Source: JBBQXK01 sp038209775 (lineage in GTDB: Bacteria; Pseudomonadota; Alphaproteobacteria; Rhodobacterales; Rhodobacteraceae). Taken from it: a stretch of 64,000 nucleotides of DNA. Made by a program: the position numbers and the translations under genes. Positions 50,703-58,766 of the stretch are shown one piece after another. Numbering within the stretch: the stretch's first letter is position 1; the number at the start of each line of letters is the position of its first letter. Under the pieces are notes generated by a model, which saw nothing but the letters and a program-made list of their open reading frames with translations, was not told the DNA's origin and made no database searches. The DNA lies in the NCBI GenBank assembly GCA_038209775.1, contig JBBQXK010000010.1, positions 1-64,000 on the forward strand. The letters are read 5' to 3'.

Positions 50703-51683
50703 ATGACAACCGACCCTGCCGCGAGGTTCATCGTGCCAACCGATCCTGTCCTGTCCGCCTCTGCCGCCCGCAGCCGCGAGTCGCTTTTGCGGTTCGGGGG
50801 GCACGTCCTGCAGACGCCGCTGCTGCCCTCGGCGGTCGTGTCCGGGCTGTTCTACAAATGCGAGAACTTCCAGCGGACGGGGTCGTTCAAGATCCGGGGC
50901 GCGCTGGCAAAGCTGACAGCACTGCCGCTGGACCTGCCGGTCATCACCGCGTCATCGGGCAACCACGGCATTGCCTGTTCGCAGGCGGCGGCGTTCACCG
51001 GGCATGATCTGACGGTGGTGCTGCCCGAAACGGTGGCGTTGAAAAAGCTGGAGACGATCCGGGGCTATGGCACCAAGGTGGTGCTTTACGGCGGCGATTC
51101 AGGGTTGGCCGAGGCGCATGCGCAGCATCTGGCGGCGCGGGGTGCGGTCTATGTGTCGCCCTACAACGATCCGGATGTGATCGCGGGGCAGGGCAGCATC
51201 GGGCTGGAATTGCTGGATCAGATCGACCGGATCGACAACGTATTCGTGGCGATGGGGGGTGGCGGGCTGATTTCGGGGATCGGGGCGGTGCTGAAATCCG
51301 CGCGGCCAGATATCCGCGTGATCGGGGTCAGCGCCAGTTCTTCGGCGGCGCTGGCGGCGTCGATGGTGGCGGGGCGGGTGGTCGAGACGGCGCACCATGA
51401 CACGCTGGCCGACGGTGTGGCGGGGGGCGTCGATGAGGGGTCGCTGACGCTGGCCATGGCATTGGCGGCGGTGGACCGGGTGCTGCATTGCAGCGAGGAC
51501 GAGATTGCGGTGGCGCTGCGGCAACTGGCCTGGGGCGAGCATATGCTGGTCGAGGGGGCGGCGGCGCTGGCGCTGGCGGGGTTCAGCCAGATCGCGGGCG
51601 AGGTGGCGGGGCAGGTGTCGGTGGTGGTGCTGTGCGGCGCGAATTTCGACCGGGCGCGGCTGTTGCCGGTGCTGGCGGGGTAG
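50703..51683 (+). CDS. Threonine/serine dehydratase-like PLP enzyme
   Basis: 326 residues, a fold-type II pyridoxal-phosphate enzyme. The cofactor Lys is in QRTGSFKIRGALAKL (about 60), substrate loop in SSGNHGIACSQAA (about 82), and the Gly-rich phosphate loop is VAMGGGGLISGIGAV (about 182). It resembles catabolic threonine dehydratase and serine racemase; the hydroxyectoine-cluster EutB family is another relative. No regulatory ACT domain is attached. It stands alone, and two hairpins lie 50-100 bases after its stop. Confidence 0.85.
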   Translation: MTTDPAARFIVPTDPVLSASAARSRESLLRFGGHVLQTPLLPSAVVSGLFYKCENFQRTGSFKIRGALAKLTALPLDLPVITASSGNHGIACSQAAAFTGHDLTVVLPETVALKKLETIRGYGTKVVLYGGDSGLAEAHAQHLAARGAVYVSPYNDPDVIAGQGSIGLELLDQIDRIDNVFVAMGGGGLISGIGAVLKSARPDIRVIGVSASSSAALAASMVAGRVVETAHHDTLADGVAGGVDEGSLTLAMALAAVDRVLHCSEDEIAVALRQLAWGEHMLVEGAAALALAGFSQIAGEVAGQVSVVVLCGANFDRARLLPVLAG

Positions 51684-51734
51684 GCAGGAGATGGCCCTTG
51701 CGCGGCAGCGTTTTGGCCGATTGCAGCGCCGCTG

Positions 51735-51754
51735 CGGAGTTTTCGAAAACTCCG
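51735..51754. repeat. Perfect 20-bp palindrome
   Basis: CGGAGTTTTCGAAAACTCCG is a perfect palindrome in the gap between the dehydratase-like gene and rplY. It is followed two bases later by a second inverted repeat (51757-51778). The pair may form adjacent hairpins in RNA. Confidence 0.7.
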
Positions 51755-51756
51755 GC

Positions 51757-51778
51757 CCGATTTCTTTGAAGAAATCGG
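51757..51778. repeat. Inverted repeat next to the palindrome
   Basis: CCGATTTCTT and AAGAAATCGG form a 10-bp perfect stem around TG. On either strand the stem would carry an A/T-rich centre with GC ends. With the palindrome at 51735 it forms a double-hairpin unit between convergent genes, possibly a bidirectional terminator or a dispersed repeat. Confidence 0.65.
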
Positions 51779-51846
51779 TTTCGGGCGGGCCGCATCGGTG
51801 CAGGACAGCGCCCGTTTTTGCTGCTGGACCCCTGCCGTCATGCAAA

Positions 51847-51872
51847 CGGCCCCGGAGTCGCCTCCGGGGCCG
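51847..51872 (-). terminator. rplY: Terminator hairpin of rplY
   Basis: CGGCCCCGGAG and CTCCGGGGCCG form an 11-bp perfect stem with a 4-base loop, 24 bases after the rplY stop on the - strand; TTTGCA follows the stem in that direction. It is the strongest simple hairpin near the gene. Confidence 0.65.
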
Positions 51873-51896
51873 TGGGTCATGCCGTCAGGCCTGACG

Positions 51897-52490
51897 TCAG
51901 GCGTTGTCTTCTGACCGCAGGCCCGAGGGGGCCGAGATATTGGCGATCACGAAGTTGCGGTCGATGGTGGGCACCGCACCTTCGGGCAGCACCACGTCGC
52001 TGATGTGGATCACGTCGCCGATCACCTTGCCGGTCAGATCGACGGTGATGTGATCGGGGATCTCGCTGGCCAGCACTTCCAGTTCGACCTCGGGGCGCAC
52101 CACAGTCAGCGTGCCGCCACGCTTGAGCCCGGGGGCCGCGTCGTGGTTGATGAAGGTCACGTGGATGAACAGGCTGATCCGGCTGGTCCGCCGCAGGCGC
52201 ATGAAATCGACATGCGTCGGCAGGTCGCGCACCACGTCACGCTGCACCGCGCGGCAGATCACACGGACATCGTCCGCGCCTTCGACCTTGAGGTTGAACA
52301 GCGTGGATTTGAAGCGGCCCGCCTTGAGGAACTTCAACAGGTAGTTGTATTTGAGGTTGATCGGCATCGGCTCAACGCCGCCGCCGTAAACGATACCGGG
52401 CACGAAGCTCTCACGTCGAGCTTGCCGGGCGGCCCCCTTGCCTGTCCCCGTGCGTGCCTCGGCGATCAGATCAGGGATCTCACCAGCCAT
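51897..52490 (-). CDS. rplY: 50S ribosomal protein L25/CTC
   Basis: 197 residues, the long CTC form with an extra C-terminal beta domain. Family features: EARTGTGKGAARQARRESFVPGIVYGG (about 11), LKVEGADDVRVICRAVQRDVV with HVDFMRL, and the CTC domain (GGTLTVVRPEVELEV, IPDHITVDLTGKVIGDVIHI). It binds 5S rRNA. In many alphaproteobacteria pth follows it; here instead a terminator hairpin comes 24 bases after the stop. The upstream 179 bases up to the MFS start should carry its promoter. Confidence 0.96.
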   Translation of the reverse strand: MAGEIPDLIAEARTGTGKGAARQARRESFVPGIVYGGGVEPMPINLKYNYLLKFLKAGRFKSTLFNLKVEGADDVRVICRAVQRDVVRDLPTHVDFMRLRRTSRISLFIHVTFINHDAAPGLKRGGTLTVVRPEVELEVLASEIPDHITVDLTGKVIGDVIHISDVVLPEGAVPTIDRNFVIANISAPSGLRSEDNA

Positions 52491-52669
52491 AGGTCTTCTC
52501 CATATAAAATCCGCCGCCCTCCAAGGGTGTGCGGCGCGACCGGGGGGCTATAGCGGGGAAAGGGGCGGGGGGAAAGGGGGAAAAGGGATCGTCGGGCAGG
52601 CGCGGCCTCCTTGCCGCGCCGGGGTGGCGGGGCTAGGTGTCGGCGACCTGATGCAAAGGCCTGGTCCCG

Positions 52670-53833
52670 ATGTTGCCCCTGTTGTCCACGGCCCGCCCGG
52701 CCCTTGCCGCCTTTGCCGCCATGGGGGTGGTCTGGGGCACCTTTGCCGCCGTCTTCCCCGACATCAAGGCCATGCTTGGCGTGGATGAGGGGCAACTGGG
52801 CTTGTTGATCTTTTGCACGCCGATTGCAGCCGTCACCGCGATGCTGTTTGCCCCGGCCATCGGGGCGCGGCTGGGGCGGGTGGCGCTGCCGGTGGCGGCG
52901 TCGTGCATGGCGCTGGCCTTTGTGCTGCCGGGGCAGGCGGCGTCGGTGGTGCTGTTTCCGCTGGCGATGATGGTCTGCGGGGCGGCTACGGGGCTGACGG
53001 ATGTGCTGATGAACGCCCGGGTGGCCACGCTGGAGCAGGAGCGCAAGTTGCACCTGATGAACCTGACGCACGCCGCCTATTCGTTCGGCTATGCGGGGGC
53101 GGCGATTGCCACAGGCGTGCTGCGGGGGGCCGAGATGTCGCCCGGGCAGGTGACCGGGACGATGGCGATGGTGGCGCTGGCGCTGGCGCTGATGACGTGG
53201 GAGCGGGACGGCACCATTCACGGCCTTGCGCGGCCTAAGGACGGCACGTCAGGGTTTCTGGGTTGGGTGCCGGTGGTGGGGGGCGGGATCGTGCTGATCG
53301 CGTTCCTGACCGAGAACGCGGCCGAGAACTGGTCGGCGCTGCATATCGAGAAAACCCTTGGCGGAAGCCCGGCCGAGGGGGCGCTGGGGCCTGCCGCGCT
53401 GGCGCTGACGATGGGGTTCGCGCGGCTGGCGGGGCAGGGGTTTGCCAACCGGGTCGATCCGGTGCGGCTGTTGTGCGGAGGGGCGGTGCTGGCGGCCTTG
53501 GGGGCGCTGGTTGCGGCGTTTGCCACCAGCCCGATGATGGCCTATGCAGGCTTCATCGTGATGGGCATCGGGGCATCGGTGGTGGCCCCCACGGCGTTTT
53601 CGCTGGTGGGCCAGTACGCCGAACCTGCCGCCCGGGCGCGGGCGGTGGCACGGGCCACGCTGTTGGGCTATTTCGGGTATTTCTTCGGCCCGCCCATGCT
53701 GGGCCTGATCGCGGGCCAGTTCGGGCTGCGGATGGCGTTCGTGTTCACGGCATGCGTCCTGTTGATGGTGCTGATCCTGGCCCCGCTGATCACCCGCGCC
53801 GGGCTGCGTCAGTCGGCGAACATCGCGCGGTAG
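52670..53833 (+). CDS. MFS transporter
   Basis: 387 residues, about 12 membrane segments. MGVVWGTFAAVFPDIKAMLGVDEGQLGLLIF opens the first pair; ENAAENWSALHIEKTLGG (about 222) and ATLLGYFGYFFGPPMLGLIAGQFGLRMAF (about 322) resemble the YbjJ/FucP-like sugar or fosmidomycin-type MFS branch. The substrate is unknown. The 3' end overlaps the convergent matB gene by 25 bases. Confidence 0.87.
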   Translation: MLPLLSTARPALAAFAAMGVVWGTFAAVFPDIKAMLGVDEGQLGLLIFCTPIAAVTAMLFAPAIGARLGRVALPVAASCMALAFVLPGQAASVVLFPLAMMVCGAATGLTDVLMNARVATLEQERKLHLMNLTHAAYSFGYAGAAIATGVLRGAEMSPGQVTGTMAMVALALALMTWERDGTIHGLARPKDGTSGFLGWVPVVGGGIVLIAFLTENAAENWSALHIEKTLGGSPAEGALGPAALALTMGFARLAGQGFANRVDPVRLLCGGAVLAALGALVAAFATSPMMAYAGFIVMGIGASVVAPTAFSLVGQYAEPAARARAVARATLLGYFGYFFGPPMLGLIAGQFGLRMAFVFTACVLLMVLILAPLITRAGLRQSANIAR

Positions 53834-55317
53834 GTGTCGCGCAGCGCGGCCTTTTGCACCTTGCCCATGGCATTGCGCGGCAGCGCATCCACCACCACCG
53901 CGCCCTTGGGCTGTTTGAACCGGGCCAGCGTGCCCCTGAGTGCGGCAATCGTGGCGTCAGGGTCCAGCAACATTCCCGGACGGGCGACCAGCACGGCAAA
54001 CACCGCCTCGCCGAAATCGTGGTGGGGCAGGCCGATGACGGCGCTTTCCAGCACCCCGGGCAGGGCATCAAGCGCCTCTTCCACCTCGGATGGATAAACG
54101 TTGTAGCCGCCCGAGATGACAAGGTCCTTGGCCCGGCCCACGATGTGCAGATAGCCATCGCCGTCAACACGCCCCAGATCGCCGGTGATGAACCAGCCGT
54201 CGGGGCGCAGTTCTTCGGCAGTCTTTTCCGGCATCTGCCAGTAACCGGCGAACACGTTCGGCCCGCGCACCTCGATCACGCCAACCTCACCCTGTGGCAC
54301 CTGCGCCCCCGCCGCCATCACCCGCAGTTCGGTGCCGGGCAGGGGAAACCCCACCGTCCCCGCCCGACGTTCGCCGTCGTGGGGGTTTGAGGTGTTCATG
54401 TTCGTCTCGGTCATGCCGTAGCGTTCCAGAATGCGGTGGCCGGTGCGCGCCGCAAATTCCACATGCGTTTCGGCCAGAAGGGGGGCCGAGCCGGAGATGA
54501 ACAGGCGTACGCCCCGCGCGGTGTCGCGGGTGAAGGCGGGGCTGTCCAGAAGGCGGGTGTAGAAGGTGGGCACGCCCATCATCACGCTGGCCTTGGGCAA
54601 CAGGCGGATGGTGGTGGCGGCGTCAAAGCCGGGCAGGAAGATCATCGCACCGCCGGTCAGAAGGGTCGTGTTGGTGGCCACGAACAGGCCATGCGTGTGA
54701 AAGATCGGCAGGGCGTGCAACAGCACATCGCGGTCGGTAAAGCGCCAGACATCCGCCAGGACCCGGGCATTGGACAGAAGATTGCCCTGCGTCAGCGTAG
54801 CACCCTTCGACCGCCCGGTAGTGCCCGAGGTATAGAGGATGGCCGCAAGGTCATCGTCGGCCCTTTGGACGGGGTCGATCTGGTCGGGCTGGCCTGCGGC
54901 GGCGTCGGTCAGGGTGCCCTGACCGGCGGCATCCAGGGTCATGACGCGGGCACCGTGGCGGGTGGCGACGGGTGTCATGGCGAGGGCGGTTGCGGGGTCA
55001 CAAAGGAACACGCGCGGGGTGGCGTTGCCGAGGAAATAGTCGATCTCGGGCGGGGTATAGGCGGTGTTCAGGGGCAGGAACACCGCACCGATGGCGATGG
55101 CAGCACCATAGACCGCCAGCGCCTGCGGTGATTTCGCCACCTGTGCGGCGATCCGGTCGCCGGGTTGCAGGCCTGCGGCCTGCAAGGCATGGGCGGTCTG
55201 TGCGACCATCCGCAGAAAGGCATCGCCGGTGATGGTGCTGTCGTCCGACAGGATCAGCAGCGGCGACTGCCGCCCGTCAAGCGGTGCCAGCAGTGCATCC
55301 CACAACGGATTGGCCAT
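53809..55317 (-). CDS. matB: Malonyl-CoA synthetase MatB-like acyl-CoA ligase
   Basis: 502 residues from the ATG at 55317. It is an AMP-forming adenylate enzyme: P-loop YTSGTTGRSKGATLTQ (about 160), LPIFHTHGLFVATN (about 206), ERYGMTETNMNTSN (about 297) and the A8 region GWFITGDLGRVDGDGYLHIVGRAKDLVISGG-type with catalytic Lys in RNAMGKVQK (about 485). Length and the IFHTHGLF and MTETNMNTSNP motifs fit malonyl-CoA synthetase. It would turn malonate into malonyl-CoA. matA and a malonate transporter are not adjacent. It ends over the convergent MFS gene and lies ten bases upstream of nothing else on its strand except mipZ, which precedes it. Confidence 0.85.
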   Translation of the reverse strand: MANPLWDALLAPLDGRQSPLLILSDDSTITGDAFLRMVAQTAHALQAAGLQPGDRIAAQVAKSPQALAVYGAAIAIGAVFLPLNTAYTPPEIDYFLGNATPRVFLCDPATALAMTPVATRHGARVMTLDAAGQGTLTDAAAGQPDQIDPVQRADDDLAAILYTSGTTGRSKGATLTQGNLLSNARVLADVWRFTDRDVLLHALPIFHTHGLFVATNTTLLTGGAMIFLPGFDAATTIRLLPKASVMMGVPTFYTRLLDSPAFTRDTARGVRLFISGSAPLLAETHVEFAARTGHRILERYGMTETNMNTSNPHDGERRAGTVGFPLPGTELRVMAAGAQVPQGEVGVIEVRGPNVFAGYWQMPEKTAEELRPDGWFITGDLGRVDGDGYLHIVGRAKDLVISGGYNVYPSEVEEALDALPGVLESAVIGLPHHDFGEAVFAVLVARPGMLLDPDATIAALRGTLARFKQPKGAVVVDALPRNAMGKVQKAALRDTYRAMFAD

Positions 55318-55327
55318 CACCGCCCCC

Positions 55328-56137
55328 TCAGAAGTCGGGCCGCACACCCGGCAGGTTCAGGGCCGCAATGAGGTCGCGCAGTTCCTGACGGGCGGCGATG
55401 TTCGACAGGTTCAACTGCTCGACCCCGGTATCCTTGAGGTCCAACAGCGTCAGCCCGCGCGGGAACAGCTCGCGGAAGATCACCCGTTCGGAAAACCCCG
55501 GGGCCACGCGGAACCCGATCCGCTTGGACAGATCATCAAGCGCCGCCCCCACCTTTTTCTTGTTGTGCATCTGTTGCGCCCCCAGACGGTTGCGCACCAC
55601 GATCCAGTCGATGGGCTTCAACCCCGCCTGCGCGCGCAACTGCCGTGCCTGCCAGACCATCTCGGCATAGATCGAGGGGCCTTTGACGCGCCCCGTCTCG
55701 GGGTCGATCCGGGCCAGAAGGTCAAAGTCGATGAAACTGTCGTTCAGGGGCGAAATCAGCGTGTCGGCCAGCGAATGGGCCACCTGGCTCAGGCGGGTAT
55801 GGCTGCCGGGACAGTCGATGATGATGAAATCCGACGCGGGTTCGAGTTCCGACACTGCCGCCGACAGCCGCTGGTCAAAGGGGTTCTCGCCCTTGGGCAG
55901 GGCACCTTCATCGACGGGGGGCAGGTCATGGTAGTCTGGGGTGGCAAGCTTCAGCCCTTCACGCGCAAGAAAGGCGCGGCGGTTCTCGATGTAGCGGGCA
56001 AAGGATTTCTGCCGCAGGTCAAGGTCCAGCGCGCCCACCCGGTGCCCCATGCGGGCAAGGGCTGTCGCCACATGCATGCAGGTGGTCGATTTGCCCGACC
56101 CGCCCTTTTCATTCCCGACGACGATGATATGCGCCAT
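55328..56137 (-). CDS. mipZ: Division-site positioning ATPase MipZ
   Basis: 269 residues from the ATG at 56137 (AHIIVVGNEKGG, the usual family start); an ATG five codons upstream is possible. It is a ParA/MinD-like ATPase with deviant Walker A EKGGSGKST (about 10), LDLDLRQKSFARYIENR (about 38), IIDCPGSHTRLSQVAHSLAD and the MipZ-specific PLNDSFIDFDLLA, WIVVRNRL and RVIFRELFPRGLTLLDL. MipZ forms a gradient from the ParB-bound poles and blocks FtsZ assembly there, so that division occurs mid-cell. Its presence is strong evidence for an alphaproteobacterium. matB follows after ten bases. Confidence 0.95.
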   Translation of the reverse strand: MAHIIVVGNEKGGSGKSTTCMHVATALARMGHRVGALDLDLRQKSFARYIENRRAFLAREGLKLATPDYHDLPPVDEGALPKGENPFDQRLSAAVSELEPASDFIIIDCPGSHTRLSQVAHSLADTLISPLNDSFIDFDLLARIDPETGRVKGPSIYAEMVWQARQLRAQAGLKPIDWIVVRNRLGAQQMHNKKKVGAALDDLSKRIGFRVAPGFSERVIFRELFPRGLTLLDLKDTGVEQLNLSNIAARQELRDLIAALNLPGVRPDF

Positions 56138-56313
56138 TTGCCCCCGTCCCATGTGGTTCCGCCTTGTGGCAATCTATCGCCGACAAGGGAAGGGGCTGAT
56201 GGCGGAAAGCTGTCCGCGACGGCCACCTGGGGCCACGCAACTTGCCCGGTGCAGCACATATCCGCATATGCTAGGTTTCCGCCATCGGCACCAAGCCGAA
56301 GGGGGACAGCAAC

Positions 56314-56544
56314 ATGGCGGCCGATCTGGACGACATTGCAAGCCGCGTCGTGAGTCTGGAAAAACGGGTGAGCATGGTCATTGATCACTCTGCCCAGCTG
56401 ATGAGCGACTTTACCGACGAAACCAAGGATACGCGGACCGGACTGGCCGACCTGAAAAAGCAGGCCGTCGATCCGAAAGAGATTGCCGACCTGAAGGCGC
56501 GGGTGAAAGAGCTTGAGGCAAAGCTTGCCAAGATGAAGAAGTAG
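56314..56544 (+). CDS. Small coiled-coil protein, paralogue 1
   Basis: 76 residues, not assigned to a family. GGGGGA lies about eight bases before the ATG. The whole chain looks helical; residues 9-20 and 55-76 show heptads of Leu/Val with Lys/Glu (IADLKARVKELEAKLAKMKK at the end). No signal peptide or membrane segment. The C-terminal 18 residues and the start of the 3' flank are nearly the same as in the next gene, so the two arose by tandem duplication. It is divergent from mipZ, with 176 bases between them. Confidence 0.75.
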   Translation: MAADLDDIASRVVSLEKRVSMVIDHSAQLMSDFTDETKDTRTGLADLKKQAVDPKEIADLKARVKELEAKLAKMKK

Positions 56545-56687
56545 GGCAGGGTTCATCCCCGCCTTTCGATCTTCAAGCCGCCGCATGAGCGCAAGCCGCA
56601 TGGGACGATCACGCGCGCGTGACAGGTCTGCGGCAAACCTGCTATGCGTTGGCGGGATATCGGTCATCCTTGGGGGGGGAAAGTGAT

Positions 56688-56936
56688 ATGGCAGAGGAAA
56701 GCATTGGCGAGGTACGACGCGACCTTGACCGGCTGAGCAGTGAAGTTAGTGACATTCACCCGGCGATCCGGGAAAATTACTTGTCGTTGCTGAGTGGCGA
56801 CAAGGATCGTGTGGCCGAGATCAAGGAACTGCAAAAGCAGGTCGAGGCGCTGCAAAAGGCGATGGACAAGGAAGTGACGGACCTCAAGGCGCGGATCAAG
56901 GATCTGGACGCGAAAGTGGCCAAGATCAAGAAATAG
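56688..56936 (+). CDS. Small coiled-coil protein, paralogue 2
   Basis: 82 residues from the ATG at 56688, after GGGGGGGGAAAG. It ends VTDLKARIKDLDAKVAKIKK, matching the end of paralogue 1 position for position with conservative changes, while the N-terminal halves differ (EVRRDLDRLSSEVSDIHPAI). Helical and highly charged, with likely coiled coils at 10-25 and 45-82. A small hairpin (AGGGTG/CACCCT, 56935-56951) overlaps the stop codon. The function is unknown; oligomeric scaffolds of this size often pair with each other. Confidence 0.75.
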   Translation: MAEESIGEVRRDLDRLSSEVSDIHPAIRENYLSLLSGDKDRVAEIKELQKQVEALQKAMDKEVTDLKARIKDLDAKVAKIKK

Positions 56937-56984
56937 GGTGGGGTTCACCCTGCGAAGCCTTTGCATGGCGGCGTTCGCGCTGCC

Positions 56985-57971
56985 CTACAGCATCCCCGGC
57001 ACCACCTGATCCGGCGGGCGGTGGCCGTCGGCGAAGGTCTTGATGTTCAGGATCACCTTTTCGCCCATCTCGATCCGCCCCTCCAGCGTGGCGGACCCCA
57101 TGTGCGGCAACAGAACCACATTCGGCAACTCACGCAGGCGCGGGTTGATCTCGGCGCCGTGTTCATAAACGTCGAGCCCGGCCCCCGCGATCGACCCCTC
57201 CCGCAACCCCCGCGTCAGGGCGTTTTCGTCGATCACCTCGCCGCGCGAAGTGTTGACGATCACGGCGGTGGGTTTCAAAAGCTTCAGCCGCCGCGCGTTC
57301 AGAAGGTGGAAGGTTGACGGCGTGTGCGGGCAGTTGACGCTGATGATGTCCATGCGCGCCAGCATCTGGTCCAGGCTTTCCCACCATGTCGCCTCAAGCT
57401 CTGCCTCGACCTCGGGGCGCAACCGCCGGCGGTTGTTGTAGTGCACCTGCAGGCCAAACGCCCGCGCCCGCCGCGCCACCGCCATGCCGATCCGCCCCAT
57501 GCCAAGGATGCCCAGACGCCGCCCCCCCAGCCGCGCGCCAAGGTGTGACGTGGGCGACCAGCCACGCCAGGTGCCGCCCTGCATTTCCGCCAGCCCCTCG
57601 GGGATGCGGCGGGTGACCGACAGGATCAGCGCCAGCACCATGTCGGCGGTATCCTCGGTCACCACACCCGGCGTGTTTGACACGAGGATCCCACGGCTGC
57701 GCGCGGTGCCGACGTCGATATGGTCAACCCCCGCGCCATAGTTCGCGATCAGCCTCAGTTGCGGGCCGGCCTGCGCCAATAACCCTGCGTCGATGGTATC
57801 GGTGATCGTCGGCACCAGCACATCGGCCTCGGCCATCGCCTGTACCAGCTCTTCCCGCGTCATCGGCGTATCGGGGTCGCGCAGCGTCAGGTCGAACAAT
57901 TCCTTCATCCGGGTCTCGACAACCTCGGGCAAGCGTCGCGTGACGACAACACTCAGACGTTTCGTCGGCAT
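56985..57971 (-). CDS. D-2-hydroxyacid dehydrogenase (glyoxylate/hydroxypyruvate reductase type)
   Basis: 328 residues from the ATG at 57971, after GGGGAG. It has the NAD(P) motif LGILGMGRIGMAVARRA (about 152), the catalytic Arg in NTSRGEVIDENAL (about 240), Glu in GLDVYEHGAEINPRL (about 268) and His in VLLPHMGSATLEGR (about 288). NRRR after the second strand suggests NADPH. The best match by eye is the GyaR/glyoxylate reductase group. It is transcribed toward the coiled-coil pair and away from the SH3 gene. Confidence 0.9.
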   Translation of the reverse strand: MPTKRLSVVVTRRLPEVVETRMKELFDLTLRDPDTPMTREELVQAMAEADVLVPTITDTIDAGLLAQAGPQLRLIANYGAGVDHIDVGTARSRGILVSNTPGVVTEDTADMVLALILSVTRRIPEGLAEMQGGTWRGWSPTSHLGARLGGRRLGILGMGRIGMAVARRARAFGLQVHYNNRRRLRPEVEAELEATWWESLDQMLARMDIISVNCPHTPSTFHLLNARRLKLLKPTAVIVNTSRGEVIDENALTRGLREGSIAGAGLDVYEHGAEINPRLRELPNVVLLPHMGSATLEGRIEMGEKVILNIKTFADGHRPPDQVVPGML

Positions 57972-58119
57972 GGCATCTCCCCAACCGCTTGTCCTTGCGG
58001 CCCCTGGGTGGCAGAGTGTCGTCAACCGCAACCGGGCACAAGCCCCGGGCGGATGAGGCAGCAGCACATAAGGGGGGACGGGGCATGAACCCGGCAACCC
58101 ATCGGATGGACAGGGCAGG

Positions 58120-58692
58120 ATGAACCGAATTCAGGTCGTATTGACGCTTGGCGTTCTGGCTTTTGCCTGCGCCGGTCCGGGTCGCGCAGAGGAAGTGGCG
58201 GTTGCGCCCGTGATCGTGACGGCAGCGGTGGCCCCCGAGGTCGCGGCCCCGCCCCGCGATCCGTCGCGGGGGGCGGTCACCAACCTGCCGCTGCCCCGCT
58301 ATGTCACGCTGAAGGGCAACGAGGGCAACGCCCGGCGCGGCCCCAGTCTGACCCACCGGATCGACTGGACCTTCAAGCTGTCGGGCATGCCGCTGAAAAT
58401 CACCGCCGAGCATGAAAACTGGCGGCGGGTCGAGGATGCTGACGGGGTTGGCGGCTGGGTGCACTATGCGCTTTTGTCGGGGACAAGGTCGGTTCTGGTG
58501 ACCGAGGACATGGCAGAGTTCCGCTCGGCCCCGGAGAACGAGGCGAACGTGGTACTGCAGGCCGAATACGGCGTGGTGGCGAAACTGCTGGAATGCCGGG
58601 CGGAATGGTGCCGCGTGTCGGCTGACGGCACGCGTGGCTGGGTGCGCAAGGCGTCGATCTGGGGCGTCGAGCCGGGCGAGATCATCGAGTAA
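58120..58692 (+). CDS. Exported SH3-domain protein
   Basis: 190 residues. A signal peptide spans about 1-23 (VVLTLGVLAFACAGPGRA). Two bacterial SH3-like units follow: PRYVTLKGNEGNARRGPSLTHRIDW ... NWRRVEDADGVGGWVHYALLSG (about 63-125) and FRSAPENEANVVLQAEYGVVAKLLEC ... GWVRKASIWGV (about 135-183). Such domains bind cell-wall or protein ligands in the periplasm. The function is unknown. It is divergent from the hydroxyacid dehydrogenase gene. Confidence 0.88.
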   Translation: MNRIQVVLTLGVLAFACAGPGRAEEVAVAPVIVTAAVAPEVAAPPRDPSRGAVTNLPLPRYVTLKGNEGNARRGPSLTHRIDWTFKLSGMPLKITAEHENWRRVEDADGVGGWVHYALLSGTRSVLVTEDMAEFRSAPENEANVVLQAEYGVVAKLLECRAEWCRVSADGTRGWVRKASIWGVEPGEIIE

Positions 58693-58766
58693 CGGGCCGG
58701 TTGCGGCGGGACGTGTGCCGTCCTAAACTGCGCTGCATCGCAGCATGATGCATCAAAGGGCAATGT

